The position numbers and the translations under genes are program-made. A stretch of DNA of 64,000 bases. It comes from Pseudooceanicola onchidii (GTDB lineage Bacteria > Pseudomonadota > Alphaproteobacteria > Rhodobacterales > Rhodobacteraceae). The notes under the pieces are model-generated. The model did no database searches. It saw nothing but the letters and a program-made list of their open reading frames with translations, and had not been told where the DNA came from. The stretch covers positions 744,001 to 808,000 of the forward strand of contig NZ_SPUW01000001.1 in the NCBI RefSeq assembly GCF_004959925.1, read 5' to 3'. Shown piece by piece: positions 16,796 to 25,475 of the stretch; position 1 is the first letter of the stretch; each line of letters starts with the position of its first letter.

Positions 16796-17795
16796 AGCGG
16801 ATCCGGGGGTCGAGAATGCCGTAAAGCACGTCGGCGATCAGATTGAACATCACGATCAGCACGGCGAAGATGAAGGTCAGCGTCTGCACCATCGGCAGGT
16901 CGTTCGCCTGGATCGCGGTGATCAGCAGCTGGCCGATCCCGTTCACCTTGAAGACCTGTTCGGTGATGATGGCGCCGCCGAAGATCGACGGAATGCCAAG
17001 CGCGATCACGGTGACCACGGGGATCATCGAGTTGCGCAGAACGTGGCTCAGCACCACGACGCGTTCGCCCAGGCCCTTGGCCCGCGCGGTGCGCACGTAA
17101 TCCTGGTTGAGGTTGTCCAGCATCGAGGCCCGCATGAACCGCGCGATCTGCGCCGTGATCTGCAACGCCAGAACCATCACCGGGAGCACCATCTGGCGCA
17201 GCTGGATCATGAAGCTGTCCCAGTCGGTCACCTTGTGCGTCGTGTCGTAGATCGACGGGAACCAGCCCAGCTGGACCGAGAAGATCACGATCACCAGCAC
17301 GCCCGAGAAGAAGGGTGGCACCGAAAACCCGATCATCGACACGAAGGTGCCGACGTTGTCGAACAGCGAATACTGGCGGTAGGCCGAATAGATGCCGATC
17401 GGCAGGGCGATCAGGACGGCCACGACATAGGCCGTGCCGACCACCCAGAGCGTCTGGGGGATACGCTGCACGACGATGTCCATGATCGGCGACCGGGTCT
17501 GCCAGGACAGCGCCCGCAGTTCTCCGGCTGCGAATTCGGTTCCGAAGATCGCGTCGATCAGCACCCGGGGTTCGACCCAGAAGAACTGCCGCAGCCATTT
17601 CCAGTACTGAACGTACCAGGCGTCACCGAGGCCAAGCGCCTCGCGCATCTTCTGTTTGACTTCCGGCGGCACCGTCAGCGGCACCTGCGCCATCGGGTCG
17701 CCGGGCGCCAGCATCAGCAGGCCGAAGATGACCAGCGAGATGAAGAGAAGCGTGGGCACGGCGAGCACGAGACGCCGGATCGTGAAGGTCAGCAT
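16788..17795 (-). CDS. ABC transporter permease, OppB/DppB type
   Basis: A 335-residue permease with the OppB hallmark start MLTFTIRRLVLAVPTLLFIS and the EAA loop LNQDYVRTARAKGLGERVVV. A large periplasmic loop follows the first helix, as usual. It sits between the binding-protein gene (upstream, with a hairpin in the 162-base gap) and oppC. With those it forms a channel for short peptides or related solutes. Confidence 0.91.
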   Translation of the reverse strand: MLTFTIRRLVLAVPTLLFISLVIFGLLMLAPGDPMAQVPLTVPPEVKQKMREALGLGDAWYVQYWKWLRQFFWVEPRVLIDAIFGTEFAAGELRALSWQTRSPIMDIVVQRIPQTLWVVGTAYVVAVLIALPIGIYSAYRQYSLFDNVGTFVSMIGFSVPPFFSGVLVIVIFSVQLGWFPSIYDTTHKVTDWDSFMIQLRQMVLPVMVLALQITAQIARFMRASMLDNLNQDYVRTARAKGLGERVVVLSHVLRNSMIPVVTVIALGIPSIFGGAIITEQVFKVNGIGQLLITAIQANDLPMVQTLTFIFAVLIVMFNLIADVLYGILDPRIRYD

Positions 17796-17916
17796 GGGGC
17801 GACCTCATGGTCTTTGGGGAGGAGCTTTGAGGGCAAAGGCCATGTCCATCTTTTGGGGCTGCATTGGAAAGCCATCCTGCACCAATGGCTTTCGAATACC
17901 GCCCGAAAAACGGGAT

Positions 17917-17944
17917 ACGCCCCCGCAAGTGGATGCGGGGGCGT
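17917..17944 (-). terminator. Intercistronic hairpin between oppA and oppB
   Basis: An 11-bp perfect stem ACGCCCCCGCA / TGCGGGGGCGT with a 6-base loop lies just after the oppA stop codon. A second small hairpin (CCCG-AAAAA-CGGG) follows. In ABC operons such elements usually protect the binding-protein mRNA and reduce read-through into the permease genes. Confidence 0.6.
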
Positions 17945-17957
17945 AAAGATCAGGCGT

Positions 17958-19661
17958 TTACTTGACGCGGTGCCAGTCGGCGGCGTTCCACAGTTCCGAG
18001 TCCCAGGTGTTCAGGACCACACCACCCAGGGTGTTGGAATGTGCGGACACACGGCCACGGTCGACCAGCGGCACGACGACGTAGCTGTCTTTGGTCAGCA
18101 TGTCGTTGAGCTTCTTGGCGATCTCGGCACGCTTCTCGATTTCGCCGGTCTTGCCCAGCTCGGCGACAAGTGCGTCGTACTCTTCGTCGCAGAAGCGGTT
18201 GATGTTTTCACCCTGCCACTGGCTTTCCGGCTTGGGGGCCTTTTCGCAGGTGTGCTGCGCCAGGTAGGCTTCGGGATCGGTGCCGTCGAAGTTGTTCGCG
18301 TACATTTCCACGTCCGCATAGAACTTCTGGAAGGTGTCGGGCGAACCCGGGTCACCACCGAAGAAGACCGAGCCCGAGATGTTGCGCAGTTCGGTTTCGA
18401 CACCGATCTCGCTCCACCACTGCTTGATCAGCGCCTGGAAGTCCTGACGCACGGCGTTGGTCGAGGTCTGGTAGAGAAGCGCCAGCTTCTTGCCATCCTT
18501 GTCGCGCACGCCGTCGCCATCGCTGTCGGTCCAGCCGGCTTCGTCCAGCAGGGCCTTGGCGCCTTCGATGTCCTGCGCGATGCAGTCGGTGTTGTCGGAG
18601 GCGTAGACCTCCGGTGCGGGCACCAGGTTACAGGTCGGGCGACCGGCCTGGCCGTAGCCGATTTCCACCAGCAGTTCGCGGTCGATGGCCATCGACAGCG
18701 CCTTGCGGACGCGGACGTCGGACAGCGCCCAGTGGGGGTGCTTGGCGGTCGCGCGCTCGCCTTCCGGCAGGGACGGCGACGGGTCGGTCATGTTCATCTC
18801 GATCCGTTCGACCAGCGTGCCGAAGGCCGAAACCGGGGTGCCCTTGCCGCCTTTGGCCATCTCGGCGATGACTTCGGGGGCCAGCTGCAGGTTCCAGGCG
18901 TAATCGTATTCGCCGGTTTCCAGAACCGCACGACCCGCCGCAGCCGCGTCGCCGCCGCCCTTGAAGGTCATGGTCGCGAAGGCGGGTTTCGCCGGATCGC
19001 GGTAGTTCGGGTTTGCGGACAGCGAGATCACGTCGTTCGGGCGGAAATCATCCACGACGAACGGGCCGGTGCCGATCGGGTTGAAGTTCGCTTCGGTGCA
19101 CTCGGGCGCTTTCGGGCCAAGGCAGTTTTCGAACTGGGCTTTCTGCAGGATCGGGGACTGACCGCCCATGAACGCCTGGTAGGGGTTCGGCTTGGGTTCG
19201 GTGAAGTTCACCACGACAGTCAGGTCATCCGGCGTCTCGACCGAGGAGATGCCTTCGAACTTGGCCAGCTGCGCGCAGCCGCCTTCGGGATGCATGCAGT
19301 ATTCGGCGGTGAAGGCCACGTCGGCCGAGGTCACCGGGGTGCCGTCAGACCACAGCAGGCCCTCTTTCAGCTTCCAGGTGATCTGCTTGAGGTCTTCGGT
19401 CACGCCACCGTTTTCGATCGTCGGAATTTCGACGGCCAGGTAGGGGACCATGTTGCCGTCCTGGTCAAAGCGGCCAAGGGGTTCGATGACCAGCGATGCG
19501 GCTTCGATGTCCTTGGTGCCCGAGGACAGGTAGGGGGTCATGATCGACGGCGCCTGCCAGTAGATCACGTTGACATGGCCGTCCGCGCCACGCTCTGCCA
19601 TGGCGGCAGGCGCCATGACCGATGCAGCGGCGGCGCCGAGCAACAGGGTTCTGAGTTTCAT
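17958..19661 (-). CDS. Periplasmic substrate-binding protein, SBP_bac_5 family (peptide-type ABC)
   Basis: A 567-residue solute receptor with a signal peptide (MKLRTLLLGAAAASVMAPAA, cut after AMA). The family 5 core is visible: VTEDLKQITWKLKEGLLWSD, GTGPFVVDDFRPNDVISLSANPNY and VRKALSMAIDRELLVE. The start at MKLRT is supported by GGAG 8 bases upstream and by the signal peptide; longer reading is rejected. Family members bind di- or oligopeptides, opines or other small solutes. The adjacent M20 hydrolases suggest N-acyl amino acids or peptides here. Confidence 0.9.
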   Translation of the reverse strand: MKLRTLLLGAAAASVMAPAAMAERGADGHVNVIYWQAPSIMTPYLSSGTKDIEAASLVIEPLGRFDQDGNMVPYLAVEIPTIENGGVTEDLKQITWKLKEGLLWSDGTPVTSADVAFTAEYCMHPEGGCAQLAKFEGISSVETPDDLTVVVNFTEPKPNPYQAFMGGQSPILQKAQFENCLGPKAPECTEANFNPIGTGPFVVDDFRPNDVISLSANPNYRDPAKPAFATMTFKGGGDAAAAGRAVLETGEYDYAWNLQLAPEVIAEMAKGGKGTPVSAFGTLVERIEMNMTDPSPSLPEGERATAKHPHWALSDVRVRKALSMAIDRELLVEIGYGQAGRPTCNLVPAPEVYASDNTDCIAQDIEGAKALLDEAGWTDSDGDGVRDKDGKKLALLYQTSTNAVRQDFQALIKQWWSEIGVETELRNISGSVFFGGDPGSPDTFQKFYADVEMYANNFDGTDPEAYLAQHTCEKAPKPESQWQGENINRFCDEEYDALVAELGKTGEIEKRAEIAKKLNDMLTKDSYVVVPLVDRGRVSAHSNTLGGVVLNTWDSELWNAADWHRVK

Positions 19662-19848
19662 CACACACTCCATTGTTGGATTTGCCGCGCCACTTCTGCG
19701 GAGGCGCGGGATGGTACGCGCGGTAAGTGCCATCGCACCCCTATCAAGGGTGTGGCCGCCCACCTCACGGATTTGTTCATCGAAAAGCGGTTTCGTTCAA
19801 ATTGCAAGCCCAGTGGTTAGCGGACCTGAGGTAAGCGATGTCACGCGT

Positions 19849-19877
19849 TTGACATTTTGCCCCGTCCGTCGCTAGCG
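19849..19877 (+). promoter_or_regulatory. Possible sigma-70 type promoter of the OppDF-M20 operon
   Basis: TTGACA is followed after 17 bases by CTAGCG, about 30 bases before the OppDF start codon. The -35 box is perfect and the -10 box poor. It lies in the 245-bp divergent region between the binding-protein and ATPase genes. Confidence 0.35.
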
Positions 19878-19906
19878 TCAGGGCGTCAGACAGGACAGGA
19901 CCCCCC

Positions 19907-21754
19907 ATGCTGGATCAGACCCCCGCCGCGGACACCGACCGCGAGGCCATTGCCCGGATCGAAAATCTGAAAGTGTCGTTCCAGACCAAGGACGGAGAAG
20001 TCTTTGGTGTCGAGGACGTGTCCTTCTCGGTCTATCCCGGCGAAACCGTCTGCATCGTCGGCGAATCCGGATCGGGCAAATCGGTGTCGTCCCTGTCGCT
20101 GATGCGGCTGGTCGAATTCGGCGGCGGCAAGATCGCCGGAGGGCATCTGTTCTTCGATCGCTCCGAAGGCGGCCAGATCGATATTGCCAAGACGGATCAA
20201 GGCCTTATGCGCACGATCCGTGGCAACGAAATCGGCATGATCTTCCAGGAGCCGATGACGGCCCTGAACCCTGTCTTCACCATCGGCCGCCAGTTGACCG
20301 AAGGGCTGCGCCTGCATCTGGACCTGTCCAAGTCCGAGGCGCACGCCCGCGCGATCGAATTGCTGCGCGAGGTTCGGATCCCCGAACCTGAACGTCGGAT
20401 GAAGCAGTATCCGCACGAGCTTTCGGGCGGCATGCGCCAGCGTGTCGTGATTGCCATGGCGCTGGCCTGCAAGCCGCGTCTGCTGATCGCGGACGAACCG
20501 ACCACTGCGCTCGACGTGACGATTCAGGCCGAAATCCTGGCCCTGATGGATCGCCTCAAGCGGGAAACCGGCACGGCGGTGATGTTCATCACCCACGACA
20601 TGGCCGTTGTTGCGCAGATGGCGGACCGCGTCGTGGTCATGTTCCGCGGCAACAAGGTCGAAGAGGGCACCGTCGCTGAAATTTTCAACAATCCCAAGCA
20701 CGACTATACGAAAGCATTGCTCGCCGCAGTGCCCAAGCTGGGGGAAATGACCGGCAAGGCCGCGCCCGAGCCGATGAAGCTCGTCGGGGTCGAATCAGGA
20801 GAGGTCCGACCAATTCCCGGCACGCAGGAGACGCTGCTTGAGGTGAAGAACCTGACCACGCGTTTCCCGGTGAAAGGTGGCTTCTTCCGGCGCACGGTGG
20901 CGCAGGTTCACGCGGTCGAAGACGTGTCGTTCACCGTCAACAAGGGCCAGACGCTGAGCCTTGTCGGGGAATCCGGCTGCGGCAAATCCTCGGCCGGGCG
21001 GTCGATCCTGCGGCTGGTCGAACCGAACTCGGGCGAGATCCGACTGGGCGGCAAGGACATCATGGCGTTGAACGATCGCGACCTTCGCGAAGCGCGGCTT
21101 GATATGCAGATGATCTTCCAGGATCCCTTCGCCTCGCTGAACCCGCAGATGATGCTGCGCGACCAGGTTGCCGAACCGATGTGGAACTACGGCACCGTAA
21201 AGGGGCAGGAGATGGAGGACCGCATCGCCATGCTGTTCGACCGCGTCCACCTGCCGCGCGCCTTCATGCGCCGCTACCCGCACGAACTGTCGGGCGGTCA
21301 GCGGCAACGTGTGGCGATTGCCCGCGCGCTGGCCCTGAACCCCAAGCTGATCGTCGCGGACGAAGCGGTGTCGGCGCTGGACGTGTCGGTGCAGGCGCAG
21401 GTGCTGAACCTGATGATGGAGCTTCAGGCCGACCTGGGCCTGTCGTTCCTGTTCATCAGCCACGACATGGCCGTCGTGGAACGCGTCAGCCACCGCGTCG
21501 GCGTCATGTACCTGGGCCGCATCGTCGAAATCGGATCCCGCCAGGCCGTGTTCGAAAACCCGCAGCACCCCTACACCCGCGCGCTGATGAAGGCCGTCCC
21601 GATCGCCGATCCCGACCGCCGCAAATCCGAACGCGAGCTGAACTTCAAACCCATCCCGTCCCCGATCCACGATCTTGATTACGTCGCCGAACCTTCGGTC
21701 TACGACAAGGTCGGCGAGGACCACTTCGTGCTGACAACCGACAGCGGCTACTGA
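19907..21754 (+). CDS. Fused dipeptide/oligopeptide ABC transporter ATPase (OppD-OppF)
   Basis: A 615-residue protein with two complete ABC ATPase domains in one chain. The first has Walker A GESGSGKS (residues 52-59), signature LSGGMRQR and Walker B LLIADEPTTALD. The second has Walker A GESGCGKS (about residue 353), signature LSGGQRQR and LIVADEAVSALD. OppD- and OppF-like C-terminal extensions follow each half. It powers the permeases encoded divergently on the minus strand. The M20 gene follows after 4 bases, joining import to hydrolysis in one operon. Confidence 0.92.
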   Translation: MLDQTPAADTDREAIARIENLKVSFQTKDGEVFGVEDVSFSVYPGETVCIVGESGSGKSVSSLSLMRLVEFGGGKIAGGHLFFDRSEGGQIDIAKTDQGLMRTIRGNEIGMIFQEPMTALNPVFTIGRQLTEGLRLHLDLSKSEAHARAIELLREVRIPEPERRMKQYPHELSGGMRQRVVIAMALACKPRLLIADEPTTALDVTIQAEILALMDRLKRETGTAVMFITHDMAVVAQMADRVVVMFRGNKVEEGTVAEIFNNPKHDYTKALLAAVPKLGEMTGKAAPEPMKLVGVESGEVRPIPGTQETLLEVKNLTTRFPVKGGFFRRTVAQVHAVEDVSFTVNKGQTLSLVGESGCGKSSAGRSILRLVEPNSGEIRLGGKDIMALNDRDLREARLDMQMIFQDPFASLNPQMMLRDQVAEPMWNYGTVKGQEMEDRIAMLFDRVHLPRAFMRRYPHELSGGQRQRVAIARALALNPKLIVADEAVSALDVSVQAQVLNLMMELQADLGLSFLFISHDMAVVERVSHRVGVMYLGRIVEIGSRQAVFENPQHPYTRALMKAVPIADPDRRKSERELNFKPIPSPIHDLDYVAEPSVYDKVGEDHFVLTTDSGY

Positions 21755-21758
21755 GAAA

Positions 21759-22925
21759 ATGCCCGAAAAACTGACGCCCTATCAGATCATGGAGAAGCTG
21801 GTCAGCTTCCCCACGGTCTCTCGCGATTCGAACCTTCCGCTCATCGACTGGGTGCAGGATTACCTTGAAAGCCATGGGGTTGCGGTCAAACGCCACCTGC
21901 ACGCGTCAGAGCCTAAGGCGGGTCTCTGGGCCCATGCCGGCCCGATGGAGGACGGCGGCGTCGTGCTGTCCGGGCACACCGACGTGGTGCCCGTGGACGG
22001 GCAGGCCTGGTCGACCGATCCCTTCACCGTCACCGAAAAGGACGGACGGTACTACGGGCGGGGCTGCTGCGACATGAAAAGCTTCGACGCGCTGGCCGTC
22101 TGGGCCGTGGTCGAGGCGCATCTGAACGGGACCAAGCGGCCCTTGCAGCTGGCCTTCACCTATGACGAGGAAGTCGGTCTGATCGGGGCCGATCCGCTGA
22201 TCGAGGATCTGGGCGACGCCTTCCCGCGCGCCAAGACCGCCATCATCGGCGAGCCGACCACCATGCAGGCCGTCACCGGCCACAAGGGCGGGCTGGCCTG
22301 GAACATGCATTTCCACGGCTACGAGATCCATTCGTCCCTGTCGCATCGCGGCGTGTCCGCGATCATGGAAGGGGCCAAGCTGATCCAGTGGGCGAACGAG
22401 GTGAACGCCGAAAGCGCCGCCGCGACCCCGAATGAGATCAACGCACTGTTCGATCCGCCCTGGTCCAACCTGCATGTCGGCATGATCGAAGGCGGCACCG
22501 CCCACAACATCACCGCCAAGGATTGCGAATTCGTCTTCTCGATCCGCGTGGCCCCGGGGGATGACCCCAAGGTCTGGACCCGTCGCGTCATGGACAAGGT
22601 GGCCGAGATCGAGGCCGGCATGCAGGCGATCCACCCCGATACGCGGATCGAGGTGACCGAGAAATTCGCGGGCCCCGGCCTCTTCTCCGATCCCGGTGGC
22701 CCGGCCGAAACGCTGGCGCGGCAGCTGACGGGCGACAATGCGCGCCATGTCGTCAGCTATGGCACCGAGGCGGGATATTTCCAGAAGCACGGCTTTGACG
22801 CCGTGGTCTGCGGCCCCGGCGACATCCAGCAGGCCCACCAGCCCGACGAATTCATCGAGGTGTCGCAGTTCGAAGCCGGCCATACCTTCATGCGACGACT
22901 TCTGGACCACCTGAACCAGGACTGA
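21759..22925 (+). CDS. argE: Acetylornithine deacetylase-type M20 peptidase
   Basis: A 388-residue M20A metalloenzyme. Metal and catalytic motifs are SGHTDVVPVDG, YGRGCCDMKSF, TYDEEVGLIGA (general-base Glu pair), IIGEPT and the terminal IQQAHQPDEFIEVSQFE. The sequence resembles ArgE, which removes the acetyl group of N-acetylornithine. Being downstream of a peptide-type importer it may instead act on imported N-acyl amino acids, so the arginine role is not certain. The next gene begins 3 bases later. Confidence 0.8.
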   Translation: MPEKLTPYQIMEKLVSFPTVSRDSNLPLIDWVQDYLESHGVAVKRHLHASEPKAGLWAHAGPMEDGGVVLSGHTDVVPVDGQAWSTDPFTVTEKDGRYYGRGCCDMKSFDALAVWAVVEAHLNGTKRPLQLAFTYDEEVGLIGADPLIEDLGDAFPRAKTAIIGEPTTMQAVTGHKGGLAWNMHFHGYEIHSSLSHRGVSAIMEGAKLIQWANEVNAESAAATPNEINALFDPPWSNLHVGMIEGGTAHNITAKDCEFVFSIRVAPGDDPKVWTRRVMDKVAEIEAGMQAIHPDTRIEVTEKFAGPGLFSDPGGPAETLARQLTGDNARHVVSYGTEAGYFQKHGFDAVVCGPGDIQQAHQPDEFIEVSQFEAGHTFMRRLLDHLNQD

Positions 22926-22928
22926 CCC

Positions 22929-24092
22929 ATGCCCATCAAGAACCGCTTTGCCGAACTGCTTCCCGAAATCACCGCCTGGCGGCGCGATTTCCATGAAAAC
23001 CCCGAACTGCTGTACGACATTCCCCGGACCGCCGGGATCGTGGCCGACAAGCTTCGGGACTTCGGATGCGACGAAGTGGTGGAAGGCATCGGCCGCACCG
23101 GCGTGGTCGCGGTGATCCGGGGGCAAAGCGACACCCATGGCCGCGCGATCGGTCTGCGGGCCGACATGGACGCGTTGCCGATGCAGGAAAAGACCGGGCT
23201 GCCCCATGCCTCGAAGACGCCCGGCATGATGCACGCCTGCGGTCATGACGGGCATACCTCGATCCTGCTGGGCGCCGCAAAATACCTGGCCGAGACGCGA
23301 CGCTTCGACGGCACCGTGGTCCTGATCTTCCAGCCCGCCGAAGAGGGCGGGGCCGGCGGCAAGGCCATGATCGACGACGGGCTGTTTGACCGCTGGCATA
23401 TCGACGAGGTCTATGGCCTGCACAACCAGCCGGGCCTGCCCGTGGGCGATTTCGCGATCCGCCCCGGCGCGCTGCTCGGCTCGGCCGACGAATTCGCGAT
23501 CACCGTGACGGGCAAGGGTGGCCATGCCGCGCAGCCCCATACGGTCATCGATCCGGTGGTCGCTGCCGCGCAGATCATCACCGCGCTGCAAACAGTCGCC
23601 AGCCGCAACGCCGACCCGATCAAGTCGATCGTCGTGTCGGTCTGCACGCTGGAATCTGACACCAAGTCGCACAACATCATCCCCGGCGCGGTCTTCCTGC
23701 GCGGCACCGTCCGCACGCTGGACCCCGGCGTGCGCGATATGGCCGAAGACCGCATCCGCACCCTGGTCACCGCGACGGCCCAAGCCTTCGGTGCCACGGC
23801 CGAGATCACCTATGACCGCGGCTATCCGGTGACGATGAACACCCCCGACCAGACCGACTTTGCCGCCGATATCGCCGAACAGGTGGCGGGCCGGGTCGAC
23901 CGCAACGTGCCGCCCGTCATGGCGGCCGAGGACTTTGCCTACATGCTGGAACAGCGCCCGGGCGCCTATATCATGCTGGGCAACGGCGACAGCGCCATGG
24001 TCCATCACCCCGCCTATGACTTCAACGATGAAGCGATCCCGGCCGGCTGCAGCTGGTTCGCGGAGCTCGTCGAAAACAGACTGCCGGCCTGA
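22929..24092 (+). CDS. M20 family amidohydrolase (hippurate hydrolase-like), copy 1
   Basis: A 387-residue M20D amidohydrolase that releases the acyl group from N-acyl amino acids such as hippurate. Motifs visible are LRADMDALPMQEKTGLP, the metal-binding MHACGHDGHTSILLGAA, IFQPAEEGGAGGKAMIDDG and GLHNQPGLPVG. The MAAEDFAYMLEQRPGAY segment completes the active site. There is no signal peptide, so it acts on imported substrate. It is closely similar along its whole length to the next gene; the two arose by duplication. Confidence 0.9.
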   Translation: MPIKNRFAELLPEITAWRRDFHENPELLYDIPRTAGIVADKLRDFGCDEVVEGIGRTGVVAVIRGQSDTHGRAIGLRADMDALPMQEKTGLPHASKTPGMMHACGHDGHTSILLGAAKYLAETRRFDGTVVLIFQPAEEGGAGGKAMIDDGLFDRWHIDEVYGLHNQPGLPVGDFAIRPGALLGSADEFAITVTGKGGHAAQPHTVIDPVVAAAQIITALQTVASRNADPIKSIVVSVCTLESDTKSHNIIPGAVFLRGTVRTLDPGVRDMAEDRIRTLVTATAQAFGATAEITYDRGYPVTMNTPDQTDFAADIAEQVAGRVDRNVPPVMAAEDFAYMLEQRPGAYIMLGNGDSAMVHHPAYDFNDEAIPAGCSWFAELVENRLPA

Positions 24093-24117
24093 CGACCGGA
24101 GCCAGACTGCCGGCCTG
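24077..24117. repeat. 15-bp direct repeat at the junction of the duplicated amidohydrolase genes
   Basis: CAGACTGCCGGCCTG occurs at 24,077-24,091 (the end of copy 1, including its stop codon) and again at 24,103-24,117 in the 49-base gap. It may be a scar of the tandem duplication or of slippage. Confidence 0.6.
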
Positions 24118-24141
24118 CCGCCGGCCGCGAAAGGAAAGACA

Positions 24142-25305
24142 ATGCCCGTCAAGAACCGCTTTGCAGAGCTGCTGCCCGAGATCACCGAATGGCGCCGCGA
24201 CCTGCACGAACACCCCGAGATCCTGTTCGACACCATCCGCACCGCCGGCATCGTCGAGGAAAAGCTGAAGGCCTTCGGCTGTGACGAGGTCGTCACCGGC
24301 CTGGGCCGCACCGGCGTCGTCGGTGTCATCAAGGGCAAGGAAACCGGGTCGGGCAAGGTCATCGGGTTGCGCGCCGACATGGACGCGCTGCCGATCCTGG
24401 AAGAAACCGGGGTCGACTATGCCTCGAAGACGCCCGGCGCGATGCATGCCTGCGGCCACGACGGCCACACCGCGATGCTGCTGGGCGCGGCCAAGTATCT
24501 GTCGGAAACGCGCAACTTCGACGGCACGGTCGTGGTGATCTTCCAGCCCGCCGAAGAGGGCGGCGGTGGCGGACGCGAGATGTGCGCTGACGGCATGATG
24601 GACCGCTTCGGCATCCAGGAGGTCTACGGCATGCACAACTGGCCCGGCATGCCCGTCGGCACCTTTGCGATCCGCCCCGGCCCGACCATGGCCGCCACCG
24701 ATGAATTCACCATCATCGTGAAGGGCAAGGGCGGCCACGGCGCCAAGCCGCACCAGGCGGTGGATTCGGTCGTCACCGCGTCGCAGATCGTCGTTGCCCT
24801 GCAAAGCATCGTCAGCCGCACCGCCGACCCGATCAGTGCGGTCGTCGTGTCGGTCACCAGCTTCGTGACCTCGTCGCAGGCGTTCAACGTCATCCCCGAC
24901 ACGGTCGAACTGCGCGGCACCATCCGCACGCTGACGCCGGAAAACCGCAAGATGACCGAAGAGAAGATCAAATCGATCCCCGTCGCCATCGCCGCCGCCT
25001 ATGGCGCCGAGGCCGAGGTGATCTATCATTCGAACTACCCGCCGACCATCAACGCGCCCGAGCAGACCGAATTTGCCGCCGCCGTTGCGCGGTCGGTGTC
25101 GGGCGACTGCGCCGAGGCCGAGATCACCATGGGCGGCGAGGATTTTTCCTACATGCTGGAAGAACGCCCGGGCGCCTACATCTTCATGGGCAACGGCGAT
25201 AGCGCCGACGTGCACCACCCGAAGTACAACTTCAACGACGAAGCGATCCCGGCGGGTTGTTCGTGGTGGGCGGGCATCGTCGAACAGCGGATGCCTGCGG
25301 CGTGA
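24142..25305 (+). CDS. M20 family amidohydrolase (hippurate hydrolase-like), copy 2
   Basis: A 387-residue paralogue of the preceding gene, same length, both starting MP(I/V)KNRFAELLPEIT. It keeps all active-site motifs: LRADMDALPILEETGVD, MHACGHDGHTAMLLGAA, IFQPAEEGGGGGREMCADG and MGGEDFSYMLEERPGAY. Differences cluster in the substrate-lid segment (for example VYGMHNWPGMPVG), so the pair may divide acyl-chain specificity. The ATG is taken at AAGGAAAGACAATG, because the longer frame overlaps the coding end of copy 1. Confidence 0.9.
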   Translation: MPVKNRFAELLPEITEWRRDLHEHPEILFDTIRTAGIVEEKLKAFGCDEVVTGLGRTGVVGVIKGKETGSGKVIGLRADMDALPILEETGVDYASKTPGAMHACGHDGHTAMLLGAAKYLSETRNFDGTVVVIFQPAEEGGGGGREMCADGMMDRFGIQEVYGMHNWPGMPVGTFAIRPGPTMAATDEFTIIVKGKGGHGAKPHQAVDSVVTASQIVVALQSIVSRTADPISAVVVSVTSFVTSSQAFNVIPDTVELRGTIRTLTPENRKMTEEKIKSIPVAIAAAYGAEAEVIYHSNYPPTINAPEQTEFAAAVARSVSGDCAEAEITMGGEDFSYMLEERPGAYIFMGNGDSADVHHPKYNFNDEAIPAGCSWWAGIVEQRMPAA

Positions 25306-25316
25306 TTTGAACCGGG

Positions 25317-25340
25317 AGAGGGGGCTGTCTGCCCCCTCTT
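25317..25340 (+). terminator. Terminator after the OppDF-M20 operon
   Basis: A 9-bp perfect stem AGAGGGGGC / GCCCCCTCT with loop TGTCT is followed by TTGTCC, 11 bases after the stop codon of the second amidohydrolase. Confidence 0.6.
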
Positions 25341-25366
25341 GTCCCTGCGGGCCAATTCACCCCCGA

Positions 25367-25376
25367 GGATATTTGC
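25367..25376. repeat. Target-site duplication, left
   Basis: GGATATTTGC directly precedes the left terminal inverted repeat and recurs directly after the right one. Confidence 0.8.
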
Positions 25377-25400
25377 GGCCTTATGTATCAAACGCACCAA
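25377..25400 (+). repeat. Left terminal inverted repeat
   Basis: 24 bases starting GGCCTTATGTATC and ending CGCACCAA, perfectly complementary to the right end of the element. Confidence 0.88.
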
Positions 25401-25475
25401 GCGGTGCGCGGCTAGATGAAATGACTCCACTTAGCGTCTGAAGTCGCCTACCTCTTGTTTTAACAGGAGGTCTAC

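Larger units (their letters stand above)
25313..25376. repeat. Intergenic repeat, copy C (left part, interrupted by the mobile element)
   Basis: The hairpin AGAGGGGGC-TGTCT-GCCCCCTCT at 25,317-25,339, which also serves as terminator of the amidohydrolase operon, is followed by CACCCCCGAGGATATTTGC. This matches the tail of copies A and B. The missing end (AGCAAAAAGAAG) resumes at 28,554 beyond the element. Confidence 0.7.

Noticed and set aside
16398-19820. A 1140-codon open frame on the plus strand
   Set aside because: It lies antisense to oppC, oppB and the binding-protein gene, is rich in His/Arg/Gln as expected of the reverse frame of high-GC genes, and has no protein-like motif.
21906-24380. 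An 824-codon minus-strand frame opposite the M20 genes
   Set aside because: Composition of an antisense frame; the plus strand carries intact enzyme motifs.
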